A stretch of 64,000 nt of DNA from Paulownia fortunei (Eukaryota > Streptophyta > Magnoliopsida > Lamiales > Paulowniaceae). Of this stretch, positions 48,453-60,539 are shown piece after piece. Both the position numbers and the translations under genes were made by a program. The notes beneath the pieces were generated by a model, which searched no databases, had not been told where the DNA came from, and was given only the letters and a program-made list of their open reading frames with translations. Position 1 is the stretch's first letter. Each line of letters begins with the position of its first letter. Location of the stretch: assembly GCA_019321725.1 (NCBI GenBank), contig CM033110.1, forward strand, positions 9,417,278 to 9,481,277. The letters run 5' to 3'.

Positions 48453-50560
48453 TCCAATAAAGATATGAAATAAAAAATAAACATAAAAATAAATAAAATA
48501 AATGAATAAACATAATACGCAGTATATATAAAAAACTATTTTTAAAATTTATTTTTAAAATTTAATTTGACATCTATATTAAATATTTATTTGACGGCTA
48601 TAGATGATATTTTTTACACAAAAACTTTAGTTGGACTTTCATCTGATTGAATAGGCCTAATTAAAAAAAATTGAGAACAAAATTCAGTGAAAACAAAATT
48701 AAAATATATCTTATTCTCTCTACTCCTTTTTCTGATCTCAACTTTATAACTTAATTAAAAATCTCATATCATAAATTTCAATTTTATTACTCTCAATTTT
48801 ATTTTGGAGAAATATTTTGGGAGATTCATGCTTTTATGGTAGTAGATATTTAATTTCAAAGTTATTGATCCCATCTCATTGTAATTTGTTAATTAAGTGT
48901 GGATCTTTTTTATTTTTCATTGATATAATTGTAATACAAATAAGATAACTGGTGAGAAAATTAAAAAAAAATATCATACATCCATGGCTATATAGTATAA
49001 TCAAGTTTAAACGATCATAACTCTCTCATATGAAGTCCTCTATACACACATAATATACAGTTGCAAAGCTCTCGATGTCTAATTTTATATGAAACTAAAT
49101 TCATTTAAAAATTCAAAGTATTTAAAGAGTTACGATTGAAAGAAAAAAATATGATAATTTTAAAAGAAGAATTCGGAATATAAAAGACACTTGGTGTCAT
49201 ATTCAAAGTATACTATTAAAATAAATAAAGTACGATTAAGCCTCTATTTTTACTATTTAATACCTATTAATTAGGGTCATATTAGATATTATAATTTTTT
49301 TGAAAAAGTAATTAAAGTACCATTATGTCCTTCTTTTTAAATATTTAACATTTATTAATTAAGGTCATAATAGGCATATCAAAAATTCCAAGAAATATTC
49401 ATACTTTTATAATAGTATAAATATAAATAAAAAATATAATATAATGTATATGTAGATATAGATATAGAATAGATGATATAGATAGATATAGATACATATA
49501 TATATATATATATATATATATGTAGATAGATATAGATAAACAAAGTTAAATGTCTAAATTAAAATTCAAGTCCGTCACATTGTGCTTGGATTTAGATATA
49601 GATTTGGATAATTGTCTCTTCTTTTTTTACTCCCCAACATCATACTCGCTATCAAATCCAAAAAATTGAAGTTAACCTTTAAAAATAGTGTTCCTAGACA
49701 TAAGTAATCCAGTGCTTGCTCATGTGATAGTGGCAACAACATTGTGATACTCATTAATTCTTAAAAATAGAAAATAAGTTGATAGAAAAATCAAATATAA
49801 GAGATATGTGTAACTGATTTTTTTCAATGCTAATATTTTTAATTAAAGTAATTTAAATGTACTTTTGTGTATATTATAGAGTATAATTTAAAATGTTTAA
49901 GAAAAGTTAGAAATATCAAATCTCAAGAAAAACAATATTGTAAATTGAATAAATCTTAGAGGATGTGTGTGAATTTAAACAAACTTAAGAGGTTTTCATG
50001 AATTTGGACAAATCCTAGGAGGGTTTATAATTGTTGTTTTTACAAAATAACAATGTTAGGTATAAAATTATTTTTTTGTAAAATTGTTTGCCTAATGTCG
50101 ACTTCTTTTATTACGAAGACTAATAGATAGAATTTATATGTATGTTTTTAAATCTTACCTTTATAATTCTTTGGGTTAATTATATTTACTTTCCCTTTGA
50201 AATAGTTATATTATTAATTCCTCTCTTTTCTCTTTCGTAATTATTGAAACCTCACTTTTAAGTTTTCTTTGCTAAAAATCCCAAACAAAAGTTGTTTTGC
50301 CCTTAAAAAACTATCAATTTATTAGATGACCATTCTACTTATGGGTATCTTGATAATGTTTATAAATTTTAAAGGGGTGTATTTATAATGTTTCTATAGT
50401 TGAAGGGTGTGTTTACAATATATCCCTAATTAAATTTCATTGCCCTAAAAAAATCAAGATATCTTATACAAATATCATTTTAACCCCCATTATATAATAG
50501 TGTTTGGATCTTGGAATTGAGCTCTTAAAATCGACTCAGCACTAGTTTTTTTTTTTAACC
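48453..50560. other. AT-rich intergenic DNA
   Basis: No gene seen. Two diverged repeats about 95 bp apart (around 49,226-49,290 and 49,310-49,385) share 'taaagtac', 'ttattaatta' and 'aggtcat'. A 'taggaggg' region near 50,010 is not identifiable. Confidence 0.5.
49444..49538. repeat. Compound microsatellite (TA)n and (GATA)n-like
   Basis: Runs of 'gatatag' and 'tagatatagata' flank a pure (AT)n stretch of about 26 bases at about 49,495-49,521. Simple-sequence repeat. Confidence 0.9.
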
Positions 50561-50579
50561 CAATTCAAATAGGCACAAT

Positions 50580-50925
50580 CATATGAAATTTTAAATCTAC
50601 TCTCTCTCTTTTCTCTTTCTTTTTCTCTCCATCATCACACATCTCTCATCTCTCTCAATTTCTCCCTCCCTCTCTTGTTCTCTCCCCCTCATTATTGCTA
50701 TCGCATCTTCCTCCCTAAAATCGCCCATCTCCTCCTCTCTCCACTTCCGATTCTCTTTCTATTATTGCTTTCCTCACTCTTTTTCTTGTTGTATTCACCC
50801 TCCCTTCTTTGCCCACCCTCTCTTCTCTCTTGCTCTCTTTCCCTTTCTATTCTCTCTTTCTTTGTACTCCCATTCTTCCTACTCGCCACCCCTTTCTCTC
50901 CCTCATCTTCACTATTTCCATCCAA
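50580..50925. repeat. Pyrimidine-rich (CT) low-complexity tract
   Basis: About 350 bp of nearly continuous C/T on the + strand (ctctctctt, ccctccctctc). The long frames on both strands here, serine/leucine-rich on + and glutamate/arginine-rich on -, result from the composition. Confidence 0.8.
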
Positions 50926-50929
50926 AAGA

Positions 50930-51490
50930 AAAGAGAAGAAAAGTCATGACTAATAAAGGAAAAAAATTGAGATGTTGAGGCTTTGGTGTGTTTTGGCTTC
51001 TTGATTGAACTCTTTTAGATAACAATCTTTTTCTTCTTCTGGGGTTGAGTTGCCTGTTATGCTGCCTTGGTACTCGGTTGAGTTTATTCTTTGGTAGTGA
51101 CTTGCTTCTCTTAACTCCTTTCTTCTTCAGACTCTTCAAAAGGATATGGTTCTAAGATCAATCATTTGCTGCTCTTCTTTAGTTTTTTCTGCTCTAGGGC
51201 TTTTGGTTCGACTACATATTTCTCTTCTTTTGTGGAACTTCAACGATTGAGGCAATTTTTGCAGTGGCCTTAACTATTTCCATCTGTCTAGTGTGTTCAG
51301 CCTTCTTTGCAATAGCCTTCTTCATTATAAGTTACACTTCCTTCTTCTTGTGCATTTTTGCTCCAACTTCAGTTTTTATCTTTATAATTTCCTTTCTCTG
51401 CTCTATCTTATGAATTGGGGGTCAACTTCTTTCTGCTTCTTTTTCACTTCAACCATCTCCTATCTTTTCTTTGATTCTCTATGAGAAAAC
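50930..51490 (-). other. Unrecognised decayed lysine-rich open region
   Basis: On the minus strand several frames of 50-75 codons are very rich in lysine and arginine (KKAIAKKAEHTRQMEIVKAT around 51,330-51,270; SLKKKGVKRSKSLPKNK around 51,135). Stops separate them. I do not recognise a family. It could be the remnant of a gene or retroelement ORF, or adenine-rich sequence that gives lysine codons by chance. Confidence 0.3.
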
Positions 51491-52083
51491 TAGTAGAGTA
51501 GTGGTCGATGAGCCAATTGCTTTTATCACCCTTATACTATTGTGGAATCAATCTTATTCATATTAATATCATTAAACAATAATCTTTATCTTAAATTCAT
51601 TAGCAAGAATTAGATAAGGTGGAAATTATAGAATATGCCTCTAAGGTTGTAGTCTTTAAACATTCCAAGTCAAGGATTACTGAGATGCAAAATCAATAAT
51701 CTCATTGAGAATTGTGCATACGATGTAGGCTTGTAAGAAGGATGCCTCGTTTTATGGATATTGGTGTGGAGACACCAGTGCATGTGGGAACATGTACACT
51801 AAACTACCCCCTAAAAACTCATAATTGGAAATATTCTATTGGCAATGAGAATTTTCTCATTACGATAGTGCAAGAATTAGTCCATGGAGTTGAGGCACCG
51901 TTGGAACCTTGTGCATGACATATTGCACTTTGATATATTTCTCGATTGCATGATAACCTCAAGGGATTTACGTTGGGTGTATCATCTTTATATATATATG
52001 GAGGTTAACGAGTGGTCAACAAATGATCTGTTACCTATCTAGATGAATAGATAAATCTCATATGTTCCACTGTACTTGACTCC
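51491..52083 (+). repeat. Second copia LTR, left piece
   Basis: Begins TAGTAGAGTAGTGGTCGATG, parallel to the LTR start at 31,673, and follows that LTR through 'tatggaggttaacgagtggtc' to about the equivalent of 32,329. It is then interrupted by element 3 and resumes at 63,536. More diverged than the two LTRs of the 31-48 kb element, so a different subfamily or an older insertion. Confidence 0.75.
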
Positions 52084-53138
52084 AGAAAAAGGGTCATTTT
52101 TGCCTAAGTCCGTCATGTGTAGATCAAAATAAATGCAATAAATCGCTTGGATTTTGTAAGTAATTGTTGGGTTTGCATTAAATTCAAAATAAGCATGTTT
52201 CCAAACTTTTGTAGTTTTTGTATTTTAGGCATAACTTTATGCTCAAAAGCCCTATAGACATGAATCTTACTTAATTTGAAAGCTAAGAGATAGAACTACA
52301 ACTTTAATGTTGGAAGCTCAGCCTTGATTATAGCAGAAAATTCATCCAAGTGCGTGTATTGGAAATGATCTATTTATGCTGACACATGCCCTTAAATCAA
52401 ACATAACTATCTCCTTACTGGTTGGAATTAGGTGATTCAAGTTGAAAGATGAAGCTAACAAAAAATGCACATCTTTTATGTTGATAACTTTCCAAAATCA
52501 ACTGATTTCATAAAGAAAAATGTGTGACAAAATTTGGATAAAAAAATGACATGTGAATTTAGAGCACATTTGAAGTTAATTTGGAGTGCATTTAGAGTGA
52601 ATTTGGAGATGCTAATTTAGGCACTCTTCTACTATAAATAAGGGCTTGTAGATGGTAATCAAGAAACAAAGTTTTATTGTTATCTTTCTTTAGACTAAGT
52701 TTTCTAGTATTAATGTAAGTTTTTTAGTAGTAATAAAAATGTATTATGTAGTTTCTCTTCTATTTTTAGCCTTTTCTACTTTCATTATGTCTTTCTAAAT
52801 TTTATTTAACTGAGGAGAAAAGGTGAACCTATTGATGGAGAAAGAGGAACAATTATAAATGTTCATAATATTCAGGCTTGTTGTATTATTATTTTAATTT
52901 TTAATTAAAATCCTCTTTTGTGGTGATTCTTAATTTATGTATCACCAATGACACAACAAATACTTGGATTCATTTAGCATATTGTACGGTTCTACTTCAC
53001 CGACTGCTAATGTGAAATCTTGATTTATTGTAAATAAAGGTGTGCATAAATATTTGATCCCATAAATAACTTAGACTCCTAAGAAATTTATTATTTGATA
53101 CAACCTAGACTTGGGTTTCCAACCTTAAAGTTGTAGCA
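52084..53138 (+). repeat. 5' LTR of element 3, 5'-truncated
   Basis: Homologous to 62,001 onward in the 3' LTR; the first 215 or so bases of the LTR are absent. Ends ..aaagttgtagca directly before the PBS segment. It is also shorter internally because the 3' LTR carries duplications. Confidence 0.8.
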
Positions 53139-53144
53139 AGTTTT

Positions 53145-53162
53145 TGGCGCCGTTGCTGGGGA
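53145..53162 (+). promoter_or_regulatory. Primer-binding site of element 3
   Basis: TGGCGCCGTTGCTGGGGA, one base different from the Athila-type PBS TGGCGCCGTTGCCGGGGA, seven bases after the LTR end. Confidence 0.9.
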
Positions 53163-53321
53163 AGGCAATGTATGTATTCAGGTTTGTAAATATTATGTGT
53201 TTATTTTCTTTATGATTATATGGTTATATAGTATCGTAGTCATAATTCTCATCGTTTAGTTATAAATAATTTTGAAACTTTATTTGAAAATTTATTTGAT
53301 TCACCTTACACACTTCCACTA

Positions 53322-54580
53322 TGGCTGAAAATGAAAGTGTCCAGGATGAAAATGAGAATCAACAGGTGCTTACCATACTTTATTACTTGCAACCTCCTCG
53401 AAATTCTTCTCCTTCTTGTTTCATTTTTCCTCTCACTACAAATAACTTTCAATTCAAGCCAAGTATGATCCTTTACTTCCTAATTTCCATAGTTTAAACT
53501 CTGAAAGCCTTTACTTGCATTTGAAAGAATTTGATGAAGTATGTGCCACTTTTGAATATCAAACTTGTACAAATTAGATCATTAAGCTCAAATTATTTCA
53601 CTTTTCTTTAAAAGATAAAGCAAAAACTTGGCTTAACTCTTTAAAATCTAGGTTAAGAGTTGCAAGCTGAATTTTTGAAAAGGTTCTTTTCAACTCATAA
53701 AACTAATGTTTTGAAAAGACAAATCCAAATTTTTTCTCAAAATTCTAATGAAGCTTTCTTTCAATATTGGGAAAGATTTAAAGATTTTTTGAATTCGTGC
53801 CCACATCATGGTTTTGAAAAATGGCGCTTAATTAGTTTCTTTTATGAAGGTTTAACTTTTGAAACAAAATAATTTGTTGAAATAATGTGTAATGGTGAAT
53901 TTCTTGATAAAGAAGTTGATGAAGCCCTATAATATTTAGACCATTTGGCAGAAAACTCTCAATCATGGCATAGTGTTAATTCTTCCGAAGGTTCTATTTT
54001 AGCTAAATTTGGTAATAATAATAAAGAAAAATATTACCTTAGTCAAAAAGATGATCTAAATGTTAGGATTACTAGTTTAACAAAAAAAGTTGAGGCCATG
54101 GAACTTAAAAAGTAAAGAAAATCAAATATGTGCAAGATGAAGAAGTTTGTAACATTTGTGAACTTGTGGGACTCTCCTCCAATGAATGCCCAAATATTCC
54201 AGAACAAGAAAATTTCTTGAACACATTCAAAAAACCTTTCCATTCTCCATATTCCGAAACTTATAATCCATAATGGAGAAATTATTTCAATTTTAATTGG
54301 AGAGATGATAACCGTTCCTAACCGCTACATTCACAAAAGCCACCAAACTTTCATTCTTATCCAGCTCCACATACAAAATCTCTTGAGAAAATTTTGCAAG
54401 AATTTATACATGCACAAACAAATATCAATAACCAAACTTCACAAATATTAATGAAATCAAAAACACACTTTCAACATTGACAACCTCTTTGCATACTCAT
54501 GAAAAATGTAAATTTTCTGCTCAACCTCAACTAATTCTTCCACTCAGTGTCATGTTTTTTCTTTAGGTGAAAATTCAATC
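53322..54580 (+). pseudogene. Athila-type gag (element 3, decayed)
   Basis: ATG 53,322 opens MAENESVQDENENQQ. Recognisable capsid-type wording is in the open piece 53,660-53,872 (LQAEFLKRFFSTHKT, then FFQYWERFKDFLNSCPHHGF) and again near 53,930-54,110. A zinc-knuckle-like VCNICELVGLSSNECPN remnant lies near 54,150-54,195 (C..C..C spacing, one position not His). Frameshifts and stops throughout. Confidence 0.75.
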
Positions 54581-54583
54581 AAG

Positions 54584-55481
54584 ATGGCTAATTCGACCAC
54601 AACTCTTCGAAATGAAAAAGTTGTTGGCAATACTATTCATCCTAAGGAGAATCCAAAATCAGTAACCACTCGTAAACCTCTATCTCATACTTATGTAATA
54701 CCTCCACCTTTTCCTAGAAGGTTAGCAAATTCTAAGAAAAATAAGCAAGAAAATGAGATTCTTGAGACTTTACGAAAAGTGGAGGCAAACATCCCTCTTC
54801 TTGATTCAATCAAGCAGGTGCCTCGATATGCTAAGTTCCTCAAAGATCTATACACTAGCAAATGGAAGTTAAATGGGGGATGAAAAAGTAAATGTGTGGG
54901 AGAATATTTCGATGGTTCTTCAAAGAAAACTCCCTCCAAAGTGTAAGGATTTGGGCACTTTTACCATCCCTTGTACCATTGGTAAAACTAGATTTGAAAA
55001 ATGCATGTTAGATTTGGGAGCATCAATTAACGTTATGCCATATTCTATTTTTGCTTCTCTAAATCTAGGACCTTTTAAAGAAGCAGGTGTTATCATATAA
55101 TCGGTTGATAGATCTAATGCATATCCAATAGGGGTTGTGGAAGATGTTCTTGTGCAGGTGAATGAGTTAGTTTTCCTTACTGATTTTTATGTTCTTGAGA
55201 TAGAAGGTGACACATGCCCTAATCCTACACGCATTCCTTTGGAAAGACCATTCATGAAGACAATCCGAGCTAAGATTGATGTTCATGATGACACTCATAC
55301 TATGGAGTTTGATGGCGAAGTTATAAAATATAATATTTTTGAAGCCATAAGATATCCTACTGACATGAATGTTGTTTCTGCAATTGACATTATAAATCCT
55401 AAGTCAAAACAAATGGTTAAGTTCACTGGAAAGGATGGAGTGGATGTTATTTTACAAAAAATCTCCTTATGGAGGATTTGA
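54584..55481 (+). pseudogene. Gypsy protease region (element 3)
   Basis: A linker containing PLLDSIKQVPRYAKFLKDLY (54,800-54,860) is followed by the active-site block LDLGASINVMPYSIF at about 55,006-55,050 and by GVVEDVLVQVNELVF and PLERPFMKT. The frame changes at about 54,880 and stops at 55,098. Same fold and role as at 275-775 but from a different Athila-like lineage. Confidence 0.78.
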
Positions 55482-55790
55482 AAGTAAAGAAATTGGACGT
55501 GCAAATGTTGGGGGATGTGGAAAATAATGTAATGGGGTTGGATTCATTGCTAAAAAAATCAAGGTATGATGTCTCTTGTGTTGAATTGCCAATATCTAAT
55601 GAGAGGCTTCTACCTTCTATGGTGCAGACACCTACAATGGAACTTAAACCAATCCCAAACCATCTTAAATATATTTACTTGGGTGAGAAAGAAATACCAC
55701 TAGTCAGCATTGCTAAAGACCTCACTCAAGTACGAGTGGGCATACTTATTTGGGTGCTTCAAAATTATAAAACAATTATCGGATAGACGA
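55469..55790 (+). pseudogene. RT N-terminal fragment, truncated (element 3)
   Basis: The open piece contains PTMELKPIPNHLKYIYLGEKE, the conserved segment leading into gypsy RT, and ends ..NYKTIIGWTM before the fingers domain. Homology then stops, and at about 55,830-55,875 wording like the post-pol motif of element 1 appears (cttaatgggaaacaatcc). So roughly 2.5 kb of RT-RNase H-integrase has been deleted. Confidence 0.75.
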
Positions 55791-56307
55791 TGGCTTTTAT
55801 AGTATATGTTGATGAGTGATGATGGAGGTAATATCGGGTTAAGGACATAAAACCAAGCACTTAATGGGAAACAATCCAACGGATGAGAAAGAAGACTATG
55901 AGAGTCGATAATCACAGATTTACTTTCTCTAACTCTCATTCTCTTTTTTTTTTATCCATTTATGTTTTTAACTTTTTTAATTTTATTTTGTCCTAATAAA
56001 AATATGTGCTGCCAATGTGGTAGGTAGTATTTTTTTAAAATTTTCATGCAAGAGCACATGGTAGTCACTTTTCGATAAAGAAAACCGTTGCAAAGATCTT
56101 GCAGTGTGAATTTTATTGACCCATTATTTTCAAAGACACTTGCACTTTCTATAAAATATAAAAATTATAAAAAATCAGGATCCTTTCTAGTTAAGTGGCG
56201 GATTACGGTACTCCATGGCTAATGAAGTCAGACTTATCAGTTTCCAAACAACTAAAATCTCTATATAAAGTTTTTTTTTCTCATTCACTTTTCTTGTTCT
56301 TTTCAAA

Positions 56308-56950
56308 ATGGATGAAATTCTTCCAACTCTCAAGAAGTGATTTTCTATTATTCCTAAAAATGAAATTTTAAAAAATTATAAAACCACGATTGAAAGATTA
56401 AGGATGTTTATGCACAAGGGCATCCCATAGGACATACGATGGATAATTGAAGCAAATGTAAGAGTAGCAGGTGAGTTTTGACATGAGTTTTCAAACTTGC
56501 TGACTAGAAACATACCTGTTTTTGTAAAAGCATATATTAAAAAAACGATGGGCAAAAAAAATGCAAGTTTGTCACAAATGTGCTCGATTGACTTGCAACA
56601 CAAAGTGTCGTTCCTTAGGAATGATTTCTAAAAATCTAGAAGATAAAATTCAATTCATTATGGTAGACTGAATAAGGAGTCTTTAAATGATATTATATTG
56701 ACTCTTAAGACGTATTCATGTGGATTAGTGCATTGTGCAATTCTTGATTTATGAAATCACTTCCGGGATGAATATGAGTGTTATAGTCTTGAGAATTTGA
56801 CATTAAAAAACCTTATTTGCCCGTTTATAAGAAAGCTAGATGGGAAGCATATTCTCAACCCATAGAGGGCATTTAAGTCGTTACTGAATGTAAAACTAGA
56901 GAAAGATGTGAGCCACAGTAACAACTATGTGTACATTCATGTGTAGTAGT
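56308..56950 (+). pseudogene. Unidentified decayed ORF in element 3
   Basis: Reading across stops from ATG 56,308 gives MDEILPTLKK, IERLRMFMHKGIP, FSNLLTRNIPVFVKAYI and, after a frame change, CHKCARLTCNTKCRSLGMI, a cysteine-rich stretch at about 56,573-56,630. The pattern of paired cysteines (CxxC..C..C) suggests a former zinc-binding segment. I do not recognise the family. It sits in the env position, upstream of the LOG copy. Confidence 0.4.
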
Positions 56951-57125
56951 TAATTTTTTTTTCAAACTTTATGTTCTTATTTTTAACCTTTCTAACAAAA
57001 GAAAAAGATGTGCAATAAATGCATTCCTTGTTCACACCTTAATAAATAGCACTGTACTTACTCCATTTTTGCACAACTCATTTTCTCACAAATAATAAAA
57101 AAAGAAAAAAATAGAAGTTTTTTCC

Positions 57126-57610
57126 ACTCGTAAGTTCAACTGTATTTGTATCTTTTGTGGAACTAATTTAGGAAAAAATTTATGAGTTTATAATGGCAAC
57201 CAATAACCTTAGTGGAACGTTAGCATAAAGAAAATTTCATTTAGTGTATGAGGGAGGCAATCTGGGGTTAATAAGGAGTGTTGCTACTTCTGCTCAAGTA
57301 GGAGGAGTCAAAGTTTTAGGTGTTATCCTTAAACCTTTAATAGTATAGAATATCACAGGTATGATCATTAGAGATGAGCTAAAAGTGTCACACATTTAGG
57401 ACAGAATGCCTAACATGTTAAATAATACAGATGCATTCATCACTCTAACTGGTGGTTTTGGTATACTAGAGGAATTATTTCAAGTTGTCTCTTGAGCATA
57501 ACTCAATATTCACCATAAACCTGTAGGTATTCTTAAAGTTAATAGCTTATTTGATGGTTTGCAATCTTTTATAAATCATACTGTAGAAAAAGGTTTTATT
57601 TCACCATCTG
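57126..57610 (+). pseudogene. LOG-like cytokinin phosphoribohydrolase retrocopy, 5' part
   Basis: CICIFCGTNLGKN near 57,141 matches the LOG N-terminus (VCVFCGSSxGxxP). After a frame disruption the homology runs uninterrupted for about 130 codons from LVYEGGNLGL (57,242; usual LVYGGGS.GLMG) through VGGVKVLGVI, TGGFGILEELFQVV (usual PGGxGTxEE signature) and NIHHKPVGIL to GFISPS at 57,610. LOG enzymes release active cytokinin bases from nucleoside monophosphates in the cytosol. Plant LOG genes have several introns, none present here, so this derives from an mRNA. At least five stops, and PGG changed to TGG; not functional. Interrupted at 57,610. Confidence 0.88.
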
Positions 57611-60388
57611 TGAAATACCTAATCCTCACACTACTCACTTGACCAATTTGATTCACGCATCACATGCTACTTATATGTTAATTTGCATTAACATCTACAT
57701 AGCATCTTATATGGTATTATTAATTGTTAAACCTCTAATGCTATCACATGATATTAGTGGTTGAGATCCTATAACCTAATTAAGTAATTCTATATTTAGA
57801 TAAGAAAAAAGAATAGACTGGTCAATATAATGGATATTCATAGGTTATGTGTTATAATTTTAGAAGTGTTAAAGGTGTTACTAGTAAGCTTATATGATTC
57901 GATTCAATTAGATCGAGGTGATTTAAAAGTATACATTCATGGATTTACATACTTGGGATATTGGACATGATATAATTTGATTTAAGTGTCATAATACAAG
58001 GTCCATATGTGCATATGATTTTAGAAATGCAAACTAGACAATCATTTAAGAATCGAATATCAATCGATTTATAGATTGAATGAACGGTTAAGAAATTAGG
58101 GCATAATTTATTATCCAATAGTAAGGCAATTAAAATAGATTGTAAATAGTTAAATAAATAATGAGAAATACTTGATTAGGTCTGCATAAGGTATGTATAA
58201 TATCATATTTGAATCACCACTTGACACCTCAAGCTTGTCAACTCAAGCTACCATCTCAACCTTTCTTTATTTCTATCCTTGAATCATGACCAAAAACCAT
58301 TTTCTGAGCTACTTCGCCTCCCAAACCTCCATATTAAATTTTAGAAGTTGTTCTCAAGTGATTCCAAGTAAAGAAAAAAGTGAAGGAAGCAAAGGAAAGT
58401 AAGGAGGAGCAAGTAGAATCTTATATTTGTGCATAGGTGAGCTTAACTCATGTTTTTTATTTAAGTTCTCGAATTATTTGAGGTTTTATGATTTTTAAAT
58501 CTTATATTATTGTTTATAATCATGTTAGGATGTTATTTATGGTCTTATAATTCACAAAGGAGGGATTTTTAGTTACAAAATTGCAATAGAAATCACTAGG
58601 GACAGAAACAGTATACTTGCTGCTTTTTGTTTTCAAAGCTTTATATATGTATGATAACTTGATTAAAACCTATATATTTTACCATATATGTGTTTATATA
58701 TGATTTTAGGTGATGTATGTAAGTTTGGATAGGTTATAAATTGAAATATGGTTTGATATTTAAAGAGACACTCAAAACTGTCATGATAGAACTTCTAGTT
58801 TTTGTGTTATGATAAATGGGCTGGTTTTGCTGAGGTAAATCAATGATTTTAGGCAATTATATAATATGATTACATTTCTCTACATGTTATATAAGTGTGG
58901 TAAAAATTTGGGAGTGATTGGATATGTTTAAGGATGTCAAAATTATCATACAACTAAATTGGACAGCAAGAAAATATAAAAATATGAATCTGTCCCATTT
59001 TATAACTTAGCACGTTTCAATCTAAACATGTTGCTATTGAGTTCTACAATTAGGTACATGCTATTAGAGTTATAATACTTCAATTATATGATATTTACAT
59101 GTATCTAAGATGAGAAATTAAGGTATTTGAGGGTCTATATTGGTTCTAGTTTGTAAAAGTTTGATTGTTACTTAGATAGCTTGGTGTTTAAGATCTTAGT
59201 ATGAGATTTTGTGCTTCCAATTTGCCAAATTGGGAATGGTGCTTTATGTTGGGTAATATTACAGGTTATTTTACATCTAAAATTGGAGGAAAACAATAAA
59301 CAAATCTAGACTAAGCCACCAATCAAGTGAAAGGTAAGTAAAGATCCATTTGCAACTACAATGCATGAACATAGTATATCTTAAAGCATTTATACCTAAT
59401 GTGTTGATGATATTTGAATTAACTGGATGACAAGTATAGTGTGTACCTTAAGAGTTTTATAATTCTTGAAACATGTTGAGAGCAAGATGACTTGCATTTT
59501 ATATTGAATATACCATTCACGAGCATTTACATGTGCATGCACGATATATGGGTATAGTTGAGGTTCTTGCATGCACGATATGATTTAAGAAATAATTTTC
59601 ATGAATAAAGATGTTTATTGGCCACTACTAGTTCACCAAGGCATGCGAGGCATGCTTATTTGATATTTTGTGTATCGAAAGTGGTATGACTTCCCATAGG
59701 ATTGTAGGGCCAGATATGAAATGGACCTCTGGTGGTCACGGGAGGATGGTCCACTTAACTGTGCCTTTGTTATGATTGATGCCGTGGGTGGGAGACTTCT
59801 CGGGTGATCACAGGGAAAGACAGAGGGTGTACCTCTAGGGGGTCACGGGAGGATGGTCTACTCGACTGTATCAATCCATTATTGGCCATTTGATTATTTA
59901 TATTATATAGAGCTCTTTCCGGTGCATAGTAGGTGGCCTAAGGGCCCAATAGAATGAAGTGATTTTGAATAAAAACTCTTTGATTTATGAGTACTCAAAT
60001 TTGACACATTTATAGCATCATATCTTAGAAATAAGTTGCATGAGATTTTACATCATACTCTTACCATGCATGATTTTTACTTATTGAGCATTAGCTCATA
60101 TAGTTCATGCATTATAGGTGAGCATGGTGAGACTTGAGGCCCCTAGTTTACTAGGCTGGTAGTGGAACTCCTACAAGCTTTCAAAGATCGATGCACATGA
60201 ATGATGACCTGTTGGGGCTATTTTGTAGGCTGTGCTTTTGATTTTACGGTCTATTGTATTATATTAGTGACCTTATCCTGTATTATATAATGTTACAGGA
60301 TTTTAAAATACTTTACTTTATCAATGTTTTTATGTTGCACAGGTTGTTTATATATATATGTATACATATTTTTTGGGAGGTTGTGACA
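57611..60388 (-). mobile_element. 2,778-bp solo-LTR-like insert in the LOG copy
   Basis: Minus-strand relative of the insert at 35,949-39,095: 57,617-57,790 is the reverse complement, with substitutions, of 38,920-39,090, and 59,690-59,880 corresponds to 36,690-36,850. On the minus strand it starts TGTCACAACCTCCC and ends ..AGGTATTTCA. Flanked by ATCTG (57,606-57,610) and GTCTG (60,389-60,393), a one-mismatch 5-bp duplication. No coding domain. Confidence 0.8.
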
Positions 60389-60539
60389 GTCTGCAAGATG
60401 AATTCTCATTTTTACTCCAGCACTTGACCAACTTTTAGCATATGTGCCAGAACCTGATCCAGCATTGGCTTATGTGGATTGGTCTAACAGGGACAATGGT
60501 CGAAAATACAAAATGAATTTGACTCTCAACCTCTGTTAA
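60389..60539 (+). pseudogene. LOG-like retrocopy, 3' part
   Basis: After the duplicated target the LOG frame resumes with an early TGA and then TPALDQLLAYVPEPDPALAY, followed by VDWSNRDNGRKYKMNLTLNL and stop at 60,537. The PEPDP..DW.. and K.. L.L ending matches the C-terminal tail of one branch of plant LOG proteins. With 57,126-57,610 it spans nearly the whole length of a LOG of about 200 residues. No poly(A) follows. Confidence 0.85.

Noticed and set aside
50675..50953. Leucine/serine-rich membrane-like 92-codon frame
   Set aside because: Composition is dictated by a CT-rich low-complexity tract; no start context or homology.
57126..60539. Functional LOG gene
   Set aside because: Multiple in-frame stops, a frame disruption near the N-terminus, a changed PGG signature and a 2.8-kb insertion.
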